Shown one piece after another: positions 44,852 through 54,634 of a stretch of DNA of 64,000 nt. How positions within the stretch are numbered: position 1 is the first letter of the stretch; every line of letters begins with the position of its first letter. Origin of the DNA: Agrypnia vestita (taxonomy: Eukaryota; Arthropoda; Insecta; Trichoptera; Phryganeidae); the NCBI GenBank assembly GCA_016648135.1, contig JADDOH010023735.1, positions 168,166-232,165 of the forward strand. Direction: 5' to 3'. The notes under the pieces are model-generated. The model was not told the DNA's origin. It did no database searches and worked only from the letters and a program-made list of their open reading frames with translations. A program made the position numbers and the translations under genes.

Positions 44852-45103
44852 CTTCTGGTTTGAGTTTTCTGGGTTATTCTGCCGTGTTTCTACGACATTT
44901 CGGATCCAGGGTCCATCATCAGGCTGATGTGTTGTAACAACACATTCTAGGGGTCCTAGTAGTGAAGGAAATAACTCATAATATCCCATTGCAGGATCCA
45001 TCGTCAGGTTTGATGAGTTGCTACAACACATAAACCTGATAATGGACTGCACAGTGGGATCAGAAACGTCAGCCAGAAGGGTCGTAGAAGCACGACAGAA
45101 TAA
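44852..45103 (-). repeat. Foldback with hammerhead-like motif
   Basis: Outer words TTATTCTGCCGTGTTTCTAC and GTCGTAGAAGCACGACAGAA are inverted. On the minus strand 44891-44926 reads CTGATGATGGACCCTGGATC CGAAATGTC: a CTGATGA box, a short stem II (GGA/TCC), GAAA and a GUC cleavage triplet. Stem I pairing is weak. Related to 40699-40844. Confidence 0.5.
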
Positions 45104-45337
45104 TATATATAAGAATATAACTATCTTTCTGAGACGGCATATAACCATAATTTGTTAATGAATACTATTAACCAATGTATGCCATGAATAATGATAATAA
45201 AACAAATTTTATTCGTGCAATAGTTACATTAATTTAAGAAATTTTTAAGAAACATCATTTTCTATTGTGAGCAGAGAGTTCAAAGTACTGTAATATTCAT
45301 TTGGCGAGGCACTTCTAACGACGATTGCACGTTTCAG

Positions 45338-45459
45338 GTTGTGGTGACAAACGGATATGAAGCGACTCTGCGCGTGCGCCACACCCTCAACTGCGAGAAG
45401 AGACGCAACTACAAGTTTGACATTGCCGCCGTGGGCTGTGACGGAAGCTACTCCAACAC
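45338..45459 (+). CDS. Cals: Calsyntenin exon (first cadherin repeat, C-terminal part)
   Basis: 122 nt after GTTTCAG, beginning in frame and ending before GTAAGT with two bases of a split codon. It encodes VVVTNGYEATLRVRHTLNCE, KRRNYKFDIAAVGCDG and SYSN. The LNCE...Y.F.I.A..CDG pattern is the conserved second half of the first calsyntenin cadherin repeat. Its frame joins exactly to the exons at 38992 and 50849. The intron before it is 6.3 kb and full of transposons; an M1 fragment begins only about 25 bases after the donor. Confidence 0.92.
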
Positions 45460-45482
45460 GTAAGTTGCACTGTATTGACACT

Positions 45483-45635
45483 GATGAAAAATGCAAACAT
45501 TGATGTCGGACATCTCCATAACTATTGTGACATGTCGGACATCTCCATAACTATTGTCATGGTTGCTCGAACATTTTCAATTAAAAATTAAGACGAATCC
45601 ACCTAAGTATTGTGGACTGGTTCTGTTATACCCTG
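45483..45635 (+). mobile_element. M1 right-end fragment (copy 15)
   Basis: TGATGTCGGACATCTCCATAAC is present twice in tandem, followed by the right arm ending CTGTTATACCCTG. It sits immediately downstream of a calsyntenin splice donor. Confidence 0.75.
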
Positions 45636-46387
45636 TGGTGCATAACAAATGGAATTGCAGGAGGAAGGATGCTAGCATATATCTTTTTCTGGATGCTGGT
45701 TCCGGATTCTTCTTCCCCTGCAAAGTTTCATCATAAAAACGTGGGGCGAGGTGTTTCCTTTCCAATAAAAATGTCCCGGGAACACTCGTGGCGGTAGTGA
45801 TACTTTTTCATAAGCGGTTTATGAGGCGGAGTAACTCAAACTGTGTGTATGCGACGCATAGACGGCATAATTCTATTGCTAGCGGATCGGCAGGTGAAAA
45901 AAGGTAGATAGGTAAAGAACAAGGATTCGTTGGAGCGGGAACAATCTAAACTCTAATTTTTATTCCACGTTTTAAACAACGCTATATTTTTTTTATCATT
46001 CCATATATTTTCTTTACTATCTTCTTTATATTAGTAAAAACCAGAATAATTTATCTTTTAGGGGAAAAATATTTTTTTTTACGAACCTCTTTTTAAAAGT
46101 CCCATTTTTGCCTGTCGTTGCAAATAATATTGAGCCTAGATACAAGATGGTGGCAGATAAAAGTAAAATAAAAATTGTTTCGAGTTTCACACTGATGGGG
46201 TTACCTATTGTGAAAAAATGAAAAATATCCGAAAGAGGCATGATGACAGATTTTGAAATAATCTTCTATAATGTAGGCACACGTCTCCTATTATTGAAAA
46301 TAACATTAATTCAGTAATAAATTAAGTTTTTACGCAAATAATTGCATTCTCATCTACCAAAACGCCTCTGGTGCCATGGCGACTATG

Positions 46388-46470
46388 TGACGTCAAGTCT
46401 TGGTAAACATTGCATTGTGTCTATGACAACAGTTCAAAGACACGGTGATGGGTGCTTAGGCGTGACGTCA
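46388..46470. promoter_or_regulatory. Pair of perfect CRE sites
   Basis: The full palindrome TGACGTCA occurs at 46388-46395 and again at 46463-46470, inside a short GC-richer unique stretch of a calsyntenin intron. This is the consensus for CREB/ATF dimers. Two full sites 75 bases apart are unlikely by chance in AT-rich DNA, but function is not shown. Confidence 0.4.
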
Positions 46471-46884
46471 TTCGCTCTGACCGGTGTTTCAGTTAAAATG
46501 GCCAATTGCAGAATTTTATACTTTTATTGAAAATCTTATTAATCTCAATGAGTATATTAAAACTGGATCATTTTTTAGAATCCTTTCAAAATATATTCTT
46601 CTCTAAAATCACTTATTCTTTAATTCTGTCATCATGCCTATTGTCAAGCAAACACATCCGGGCGATTTCTCATGAAAATGACTCTGAATAAATAAAAATA
46701 AAATTCTACATGTAAAATTCAACTATTTGTTTTATATTACTGTAGTTATGTGTAATCGTGCAAATATTCAGTGTGATTATTTGAAATGTTGCATCGCAGA
46801 AATCTTATTCAGCAGCTCTGGTAGATGTTTGATTTTGTGGAATGGTGCATTATTTAAATGATAATATTTTGATATTTGCATCCG

Positions 46885-47045
46885 TTGCAGAATATCTCGG
46901 TCGAGTTAATTCCACCTGCGGCCGGCATTAAACTCGTTTCCCGACATGTTTCGCATTTAATTAAATCTAGAATGGACAAACAGACACCCGTTGCGGCCCG
47001 GGGTTTGTTTTGTAACGTTTAATAATTTGGGTCAACCGCGCAAAA
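46885..47045. other. GC-richer unique island
   Basis: Unique, GC-richer, with TTTAATTAAAT and other homeodomain-like words; possible intronic regulatory element. The rest of 45636-47117 is AT-rich with nothing recognised except the CRE pair. Confidence 0.3.
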
Positions 47046-47117
47046 TATATACTCTGCCGTGGTAAATAACGGTACAATCGAATCAATGTAGTTTTATTTG
47101 TACTGAATTGAATCAGT

Positions 47118-47310
47118 GCAGTTTTATTTTATTTTTTATTTTCATTTATTGGTTTTCTTACAGCCATATAATTAATCAATCTTGAAAAAAAACAATAATT
47201 GATGTACAGAGTTTTGGGCCAATTACAAGAAAACACATATATACAATCGATAAAAAAATAAGAAAAAACATGTCCAATAGTGAGTTTGTCTGAGTGTGTG
47301 TATTTGTGTG
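47118..47310 (-). mobile_element. LINE 3' tail (family B), minus strand
   Basis: Reverse complement of 27480-27735: A/T-rich tail, then TTGGTTTTCTTACAGCCATAT, TTGTAATTGGCC (inverted) and ACATGT. Directly followed by a family C tail. Confidence 0.7.
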
Positions 47311-47311
47311 T

Positions 47312-48975
47312 TTATTTATTTATTTATTTTGTTTTGGGAAAAATTAACAGCAAAACAATCTTAAAAATTTTCCACTGAATTTAAAAATTTACTTTAAGGC
47401 GGCACAGCCGATTCATAAACATGCATAGCTGTCAAATTACATTGATAGATCATGTCCTTTCAAGCCGTGCGCGACATGTCATCTGAGCGCAAATCGAGTG
47501 AAAATTACACGTTCGTTACATGTTTATGGTACATACGTTGCTAAAACAGTAAGGTTTGATAGAAAGAGATGGTCGTATATTCTTTGCTTTCGTCCGCGTC
47601 AGGTATCCCCACAGAAGTACCTCACGTATCAAAATATTTACTTATTTAACTTTAGACAAATAATCTTATATTATTTGAGCCGACTTATTATTTTCCGTAA
47701 ATAATTTAAGAATCGTAGTAATAATTCTGAACTCCTTTTTAAATCAATGCATATCGTAATATGACAATACAAAACAATCACGTAGCCCCACGTGCGTACT
47801 GCGTATATCAAAATGTATTATTTTATCTATCGACAAATTCCTGTATTTTATTTTCGTCCAATAATTACTTACTGAATAGAATTTAAAAAACATATTAATA
47901 ATTCTGAAATACTTTTCATGTCATAATGAATACCTTTAATATTAAACAAGAAATAAATATATGGGAGACGCGAACGCGCATGCGCACGGCGCGTACAGTA
48001 TGTATCTTGATACCTCAAATGATCTGGAACAATTGTTGAATTAGGATAATACCGAAACTGACATGTGACGCAAGTTCAAAGTTTAAAAAGGATGAAACTG
48101 TTCAAAAATTCATATAAAACCTTAATATATGGGAGATATCAATTGCTTTTGAGCGTATTATATAATAATAATTCATATAAATGTCAAATTTGGCGTAAAA
48201 GTACAAGGAATAGTGAAATAAACGACGAGGAATATTCGGCTACATGAACACGACTGACCCCTGCCGTGGCCAGACGGCATCTAACATGGATTCTGACGTT
48301 AACGATGTCGTTTTTCATACTTTAGAATTTTTATTTAAAAATAATAATTAACGTGTTTTTTATAAAAAATTTAGCTTTTTAATAGTGAATGAAGACTCAA
48401 AGTGCGAATATAGATACAATATATCGTTTAAAATCATCTTTTTATATGAATAAACAACGTTTGAAAATGACCAAAAAACGTAAATATTTAAGCATGTTTC
48501 AAAAATTATATCTTTTTTAATATTGAATATTTCTTAATTTCCTACGTACGGATTCTAGATAATACAGCAAACTTTATATGTATAAAAAAAACATAGTATG
48601 CTTACATACAAATTTTCAACGAACGAATCGTCGCCCGGGAACATTAAAAACGTTTTTTTTGCCGCGGCCTGTGGATTAATGCTTATATTTTTCTTATTTA
48701 TTATAAACAATGTTCAGTTTATTACTTTTATATAAGAACAAAGGTTCTATCTAAGTTATCGCCCTAAAAAAATTGCAATCTACCATATAAATTCTGATAT
48801 AAATGAATAATGAAAACCCACATTTTCGTAAAAAACGCCGAAATATGCATTCGCAGTGAATGTACCGCCTTAACATACATTAATAGCGAATGGGAGGGTG
48901 GAGGGGAATGTGGGACGGGAGTAGAAGGGAAGATATAATGTACGAGTTTTGTATGTATCGAGTTTTGACATTGTG
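47312..48975 (-). mobile_element. LINE 3' tail (family C), minus strand, split
   Basis: 47312-47398 and 48870-48975 together reconstitute the end of family C as at 28780-29010. The break is exactly at a TTAA that is now duplicated around the 1471-bp insert at 47399-48869. Confidence 0.8.
47399..48869. mobile_element. TTAA-flanked non-autonomous element
   Basis: TTAA at 47395-47398 and 48870-48873. The tips are inverted (GGCGG and CCGCC), with looser matching beyond them (GCGG.ACA, ATGCATA inverted). The interior holds GC-rich words such as CGCGCATGCGCACGGCGCG near 47975, but no transposase. Clean interruption of a LINE tail defines the borders. Probably piggyBac-like; short tips make the family assignment tentative. 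Confidence 0.75.
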
Positions 48976-49116
48976 GGTATTCCAGCAAATTACTAATATC
49001 GACCACCTCTATCGATAATGCAGAAATGTGATACTCGTTTAGTGGCAAGAACACTCCGTAGGGGTGAAACGAAAGACCAAAGTATTATCTGACACTTTAA
49101 TCAAAATTCCTTGAGA

Positions 49117-49343
49117 TTTAAAATATGTTTTACTTTACTTTGTAATACACACACACAATATAAGCTATTAAATTACAACTATAGTTTCGAGAGGAGCAGT
49201 CCCTCTCATCATCAGGTACTAATAAATAATAGTTATTATCTGTACCTGATGATGAGAAGGAATGCTCCTCTCGAAACTATAGTTGTAATTTAATAACTCA
49301 TATTGTGTGTGCATTACAAAGTAAAGTAAAACATATTTTAAAT
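49117..49343. repeat. 225-bp palindrome with two head-to-head hammerhead-like motifs
   Basis: Arms 49117-49206 and 49239-49343 are nearly perfect inverted copies. Each arm carries, reading outward, TAC-CTGATGA, a strong stem II (GAGAGG...CCTCTC or GAGAAGGA...TCCTCTC), GAAA, a palindromic stem III (ACTATAGT), a UU cleavage site and GTA pairing with TAC. One motif is on the + strand (49243-49287) and one on the - strand (49174-49218). Stem I is only 3 bp and one extra U precedes stem II, so activity is uncertain. Confidence 0.6.
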
Positions 49344-50164
49344 TATAATGTTGCACCACGAAGTATCTGCCAAATCTTTCAATAATATTCCTTGAGATTG
49401 TTCCGCATGCATGCAGGTAGGTACTTTTTAAAATGTGTTTATATTTGTTCGGAAAACCAATAGCTAACAATAATTAAGTAAATATAAAGAATGGGAAACA
49501 TAAAAGCCAATTACAGGTTTTCACTGGTAGTGACAAAATATTGTATTTGCGTGGTGTACATACATAAATGATAAGTATATTGATGAAACTATATATAATT
49601 GATTTAGTGGAAAATAATAACATATATTTTATTTGAAAAATGGATCGGATAGCGAGCGTCGCACATGAGTAGGGTTATTTTGAAATAAGTCTAAATTGTG
49701 CTATTCTGTGAGTGCATTAAATTTGTTACTAGTTCGCCACAAGTATGAGTTTTGCCTGCAGTTAGTAGAAACAAGGGGAGTAAAAAGACGGTACTCTGGT
49801 ACTTAAATCGCCAGTCGCCAATACTTTCATCAATTATGTTACGGGCATGTTTAATTTCTCCACAGTTTAGGAGATGTCAAGAAAACTATGTTTTATTTTA
49901 GTAGCAATTTTAATCATTTTTAAAATAACTGCCGGTTTGAATGGAAAAATTAATGTTTAAAACATTGAAATTCAGTTTCTGTTTGATCTTAATGTAGGAT
50001 GATACCTGGTTATAAGGGGGTGATTAAACCTTGTGTTTTTACCTACATCCAATCCGAGTTCTTAACTTACTAGCAACGTTCCTTCTAACCTGTGCATGTG
50101 ATTTGCCAACATAAAAAATTTTAACAAACCTAACAAAAATAAAAATTGACTGCTCATAAAGTTC
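49344..50164. other. Unrecognised intron interval
   Basis: AT-rich calsyntenin intron sequence with no gene or repeat recognised. Confidence 0.35.
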
Positions 50165-50415
50165 ATATAGTGTTTTTGTGTGCTCGCCACCCGTGGCTCG
50201 AGGCGCGGGATTGGTGAGGAGGCGAGCGCATAAAACCGGGGATGCTCGGGCGCACCGGGCTCTTATTCCCGGGTCATGCTTTCGATAGACAGGCTCTAGT
50301 AAGCTCGGTCGGCAGCGAATCATATTGTTGTAATAAACTGGAGTAGTTACGAGAATGTGTTTTACTCCACCTGAAATCCCATCACTGCGTTCCCAGAATA
50401 CACTACAGTTCATCA
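50165..50415 (+). other. Possible solo LTR or promoter-like fragment
   Basis: A GC-rich segment has a CATAAAA box (about 50229) about 30 bases upstream of CTCTTATTC and an AATAAA at about 50333, in the order U3-R-U5 of an LTR. Neither a TG...CA border nor a target duplication could be fixed. The 128-codon frame on the other strand at 50039-50425 has no features. Confidence 0.35.
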
Positions 50416-50454
50416 GAAATGTCAAATCAAAATTAATTTAATAATATGTATGTA

Positions 50455-50713
50455 TTAAAATATCATTTTATTTTACTTGTATTAAAGGGAATTAATTTCT
50501 CATATTCAACATAAGTTACTGTAATGATAGTCCAACGTTTTACAAAAAATAAGTAATAAGAAGTATTTGAAAAAAATGCAAACTTTCATGTCGCATATCT
50601 CCACAACTTTTGATATTAGGTTATGGTTGCTTGAACATTTTCGACTCGTAATTAATCAATACTTAACAGGAATCCACCTGTTAAGTATTGCGGACTAGCT
50701 CTGTTACACCCTG
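50455..50713 (+). mobile_element. M1 right-half fragment (copy 16)
   Basis: Runs from the centre (TTTTATTTTACTTGTATTAAAG) through TCTCCACAACTTTTGATATTAGG to GACTAGCTCTGTTACACCCTG before TA. It includes a small duplication AATCAATACTTAACAGG. It lies 135 bp upstream of the next exon. Confidence 0.8.
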
Positions 50714-50848
50714 TATATTACTTTCTCTCATAGTGCTCAAATTAGACTTTCAAACTGCGGTAAGTTTTTTTTTGGCAACACAGTGATCCAAAGAGTTAAG
50801 GGTATTCAGCGCCACGTGTATAATATAAAATATTTTGTATCACCGTAG

Positions 50849-51057
50849 CGCCGTGGTTCACATCACGGTGGTGGACATCAACGAGTACCCGCCCGTGTTT
50901 GAAGAGTCCTCGTACGTGCGCGAGGTGGAGGAGGGCCGCCTGTACCAGGAGATCGTGCGCGTGGAGGCCACGGACCGCGACTGCACCCCCAAGTACGGGG
51001 ACGTCTGCAAGTACGAGATACTGACGGCGGACCAGCCCTTCCTGATTGACAATGAAG
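50849..51057 (+). CDS. Cals: Calsyntenin exon (inter-cadherin linker and second cadherin repeat)
   Basis: 209 nt after CACCGTAG, starting with one base that completes the split codon and ending with one base before GTAGGT. It encodes AVVHITVVDINEYPPVFEES, then EVEEGRLYQEIVRVEATDRD and CTPKYGDVCKYEILTADQPF. DINEYPP is the DxNExxP calcium-binding linker of cadherins, and ATDRD supplies the DxD motif of the second repeat. The pattern ..C.P...D.C.YEI.T...PF is specific to calsyntenins. A 98-codon antisense frame here is a shadow of GC-rich coding. Confidence 0.95.
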
Positions 51058-52082
51058 GTAGGTCTGATGAAATATAAACATCACAACACCAAAAACATTT
51101 TTTTTTACATTATTTTTTCCTACAATTTTTATGTATAAATGTGTAATACCACAATCTTCCAAATGATTTTCCATTGATTAAAACATATTATTGCACAATA
51201 CAGAAATGTCCAAGTTTGATAAAATAAATATTAGATTACATTTTATACTTATAAAGCCATTAACTACTACAATAATCTTTTCACTGAGATACGCTGCATT
51301 GACCTTTCAAAACAAAATAAAAATTTAAAACCTTCTTAAAATCCAACTTAAATTTGTAAATCGTTTAAATTTGAAGCTTTTTTCTAAATACTTAAATATT
51401 ATTAATTATCTAATTATCTTCTATTACCACCCGTATTATTAAATGATTCACATATGTACCTATATACGAAATAAGAACCGAGGCTCAAGAGCTTCTCTTC
51501 ACTGATGAGATCTACATGACAAAAGTCTAAAAAAAATGTCAATTTAATTTTCAATTTTTTAATTTCAATTTATTTATTTTTATATTAATATGTTTAATAC
51601 GTAAATATTATTAACAAGTGAGACAATATACAAACAACAAAATATCAAACGTATATAAATTCTTTTTTTTTTCAATTGATTCATAAATTAAATATTTCTA
51701 TAAGTGTTTTAGATTACTAAATAAGGAAATCGTTTGATAGTAAAAGGAACATTGACAAAATCGGATCGACAGATTTTTTTTTTGCTCTCTTGTAAACTTC
51801 TAAATAATCACTACGCCCTTTTGGCTTTCTACCCTCGATATGGTCTTCTGAGCGTCTCTGGACGCGACCATACCATACTCTTCGGTTAATATAATTAAAT
51901 ACATTAACAGAAAATATGACACAAAGTCAATGACCAACTATAAATTTTTAAAAAACTTGACAGCAATCTGGTCGTAATTTTACGATAAAGATTGAGAAGA
52001 ATCGTTAATTGTAATCTGTAAACTTGACTTTCTCAAATGGCGATGCTAGATAAAGGTGTTAACATCCTCCATTCTGTTGCAG
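51058..52082. other. Calsyntenin intron
   Basis: AT-rich. A short scrap at about 51790-51895 (ACTACGCCCTTTTGGC, CTGGACGCGACCATACCATA) resembles LINE-type 3' sequence. Otherwise nothing is seen. Confidence 0.5.
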
Positions 52083-52229
52083 GAGTCATCAGGAACACGG
52101 AGCCCCTGGACTACGAGCGCTCGCACAACCACATCCTGTCGGTGGTGGCCTACGACTGCGGCATGCGCCAGTCTGTCCCGGTCATGGTGACCATCAAGGT
52201 CAACAGACAGTGCAACGCCGGCTGGAAAG
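52083..52229 (+). CDS. Cals: Calsyntenin exon (second cadherin repeat, end)
   Basis: 147 nt after TGTTGCAG, with two bases completing a split glycine codon and one base left before GTCGGT. It encodes GVIRNTEPLDYERSHNHILS, VVAYDCGMRQSVPVMVTIKV and NRQCNAGWKG. The words DG.I.NTE.L.Y...H.....AYDCG and C..GW.G are conserved in calsyntenins and lead out of the second cadherin repeat. The donor is GTCGGT, weaker than the GTAAG/GTGAG donors elsewhere in the gene. Confidence 0.95.
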
Positions 52230-52622
52230 GTCGGTTCACTGCGCTATCATATTATTAACCACGTATTTGCGTGTTATCAGGGGCGTGCAGTGAGATAGAT
52301 GTCTTTCCTTAAGCATATATTTTTGAAAAGCAAACTAAATAAGAGGTATATCTCGTAATATTTCTGTCACAATAATTAACGTATTATTCAGATTTTAATA
52401 TTTTGTAATATTCTGCCAGATAAATATTTAATTTAGATATTTTTCCCCAAATATAAATATGCTTAAATAAAAGCCATGTTTTGTTCTCACAGCACGCCCC
52501 TGCGTGTTATTAACTATTTGAATTGATTAATATTGCTTGCGAAGTGGACTGTGTATCTTTTTAAGATAGAATATGTTATATGTATCTTAATACTAAATTA
52601 CTTTAAAATTTTTGTAATATGA

Positions 52623-53182
52623 GGGGTATAAAAGCAAAGGCCGCAATATCCCACCGAGGCGTTTCTGAGATAAATACAAAACAACCACAACTATTCGGGG
52701 AAATTTCTTTGGAATCTATAAAACCTACATTTTATTAGAAATAAAACGATTACCACCTCAGTTTTCCTTTAATATATGTGAATAAATAAATATTTGACTT
52801 TTAAATATGGATATTGCTGTGTTTGCTACCGAATAGTGGACATGTTGCTTTTGCTATTTTTACATAATTGGATATTGCTGTCTTTGCTGTTTCAGTCTAA
52901 AATCAACATCAACTCTCACTTTAGTATGAAGCGGCCTTTTTGTTATGTAATACAACATCCTTGGGGTTTGATTGGTTGAAGTGGATATTGCTGCCTTTGC
53001 TTTTTACACTACAAGGATATTACTGTCTTTGCTTTTAATAGTGATACGGAAGCATGATTTTGGAAGGAATAGAGTTACATTTCCTAGAAAATCTCAAATT
53101 CAGTACATTCTAAATTAGTTATACTCCGTGACTGCATTCAAAACATTTCTTTTTTGTATTGCTGCCTTTGCTTTTATACCCC
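52623..53182. mobile_element. M3 MITE, full copy
   Basis: 560 bp with inverted ends GGGGTATAAAAGCAAAGGC and GCCTTTGCTTTTATACCCC. Inside are four or more copies of GGATATTGCTG(TC)TTTGCT-like words, probably transposase-binding repeats. It fills most of the 1-kb intron between two calsyntenin exons and ends about 90 bp before the next acceptor. Confidence 0.85.
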
Positions 53183-53274
53183 ATATATGTAGGCTCTGAG
53201 ACTAGTGACGCATTTTTTAAATTTCAATCAGTCTTGTTATTAAACCAATTTTCTCTTGATTCTCTCTCGACCAG

Positions 53275-53481
53275 GAGTGGCAGAGCGCGTGGACTACCCT
53301 CCCGGCGGTGGCCCCCTCTCCCTGTTCCCCACGGCCAATTTGGAAGAGTGCGTTTCCGCCAAATGCGGCGTGGACTCCATTCCCCAGCGGCTGCGGGCCA
53401 CCGTCTCGCTGCGCAGTTCGCACATCGGCAAGGGCTGCGACAGGGACACCTACTCGGTGCACAGCCAGAGGAGGATATGCG
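53275..53481 (+). CDS. Cals: Calsyntenin exon (linker into LamG-like domain)
   Basis: 207 nt after TCTCGACCAG, phase 1 at both sides, donor GTGAGT. It encodes GVAERVDYPPGGGPLSLFPT, NLEECVSAKCGVDSIPQRLR, ATVSLRSSHIGKGCDRDTYS and VHSQRRICG. The block SSHIGKGCDRDTYS is nearly invariant across calsyntenins. It follows the YxPGxGxxxLFP segment and marks the start of the LamG/concanavalin-like domain. Three overlapping shadow frames reflect GC-rich coding. Confidence 0.97.
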
Positions 53482-53644
53482 GTGAGTAATTCAATATTAG
53501 TCTCGGCATTAGTGTTTAGTGCAGTACAATTCTATTCCACTCTTCTTAAATAAATGATGTTTAACTCAACTTAAGATGTTTAAATAGCAATAACTATTCC
53601 TAATTTCTAAACATCTTTTGATTTTTTTTTTGATATTTGAGAAA

Positions 53645-53905
53645 TTTTATATAAAAAAAACCTCACCCAAGTTTTTATTATACTCCCTTTCTCATTGAAA
53701 CAGGTTTCGGGCTCGAAAATTAAACAATATATAAATTGTTAAAATTTCGAAAAATCCAAAATTATACTATAATTATTAAATTTTTTTAAATGAAAATTTG
53801 TTGGATCATTTTTATCATCGCCACGAGTATGCCTGCAATGTTTCAGCTTGATTGGATCACGGGAAAAGGGTTAAAAATCAATCCAAAGTTTTTCGTCAGA
53901 CAAGC
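53645..53905 (-). repeat. Dispersed repeat, inverted copy of 41545-41890
   Basis: Shared blocks: CCAAGTTTTTA..ATACTCCCTTTCTCATT, TCGAAAAATCCAAAATTATAC, GGATCACGGGAAAAGGGTTA, all inverted relative to 41545-41890. The 89-codon frame at 53790-54059 lies in the repeat and is not a gene. Confidence 0.6.
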
Positions 53906-54059
53906 CATAGAATTACAGATAGATAAATTAGAAATTTTAGAAATAATAAAAAGTGTAAGCAAATTAAATATTATAAATAATCGCAAATATTTTTTATTTT
54001 TTTATTTTTTATTTTTATTTTTAATTTTTTTTCACATTAGTTTTTTTTTTAAAATATAG

Positions 54060-54229
54060 ATGCGAACACGAAATGCGTGTCGCGTCAATATTCTTACTAT
54101 TCTCAAAATAAGCTAAACGCTTGTGCTATGAGGATAGGACTAACTTGCTGGTATCCTGGAATGGGGCTCGAACCGCCGACCGTCAAGATCACTAGGCGAG
54201 CGCCATGACCACTACACCAACAAGCTACT
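54060..54229 (-). mobile_element. S1 tRNA-derived SINE, copy 4 (best minus copy)
   Basis: Minus strand: head GTAGCTTGTTGGTGTAGTGG with B box GGTTCGAGCCCC, then the S1 body to GATGCGACACGC/ATTCG. It is the best preserved tRNA-like head of the family. Confidence 0.85.
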
Positions 54230-54314
54230 CTTTTTAAATTCTTAGTTATTCAACTTCTATATTTTTGTTATTTTTAATGTCTACACTTCCATTTTTAATT
54301 TTAAGTATATGTTG

Positions 54315-54361
54315 TATCCTGATGAAGGTACCCGGGTCATCGGTTCCGAAACACATTGATA
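54315..54361 (+). ncRNA. Hammerhead-ribozyme-like motif
   Basis: TATC-CTGATGA, stem II GGTACC...GGTTCC (one mismatch), GAAA, a short stem III region ACACAT, a UU cleavage site, and GATA pairing perfectly with TATC as stem I. Layout as at 42592. It lies in a calsyntenin intron, sense to the gene, so a working ribozyme could cut the pre-mRNA; that is inference. Confidence 0.5.
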
Positions 54362-54553
54362 ATTCAATAAATAGTAGTTTCATACAAATTCTGTTTTTTT
54401 TTATCAATACCAATCTTTCTTGTTTGAATCATCAAGAAATATTGTATAACTTAATCATTATTCTTGTTTAATCATATATTATTTGAAAAAAAAAAACAAA
54501 TGATGGGTAAGGAAATTATAGAAAATAAAAAATATAATTTTGTATATTCTCAG

Positions 54554-54634
54554 GAGCCAGCTCTCAATCTGTTGATCTGCTGCCCAGCCCTGGGGTGGGA
54601 GCCGAGTGGACCAAGACCCTCAAAACTGATGAAG
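54554..54634 (+). CDS. Cals: Calsyntenin exon (short LamG segment)
   Basis: 81 nt after TATTCTCAG, phase 1 on both sides, donor GTAGTA. It encodes GASSQSVDLLPSPGVGAEWT and KTLKTDEG. It corresponds to the ELLPSPS...W...L.TD.G stretch between the CDRDTYS block and GHDSDQ in other calsyntenins. Being a multiple of three with symmetric phase, it could be skipped without frame change. Confidence 0.9.

Noticed and set aside
50878..53485. Long antisense and shifted frames over calsyntenin exons
   Set aside because: GC-rich coding exons generate stop-free shadows; the sense frame matches calsyntenin exactly and splices in phase.
53790..54059. 89-codon open frame next to a calsyntenin exon
   Set aside because: It lies in a repeat shared with 41545-41890 and ends in low-complexity T-rich sequence.
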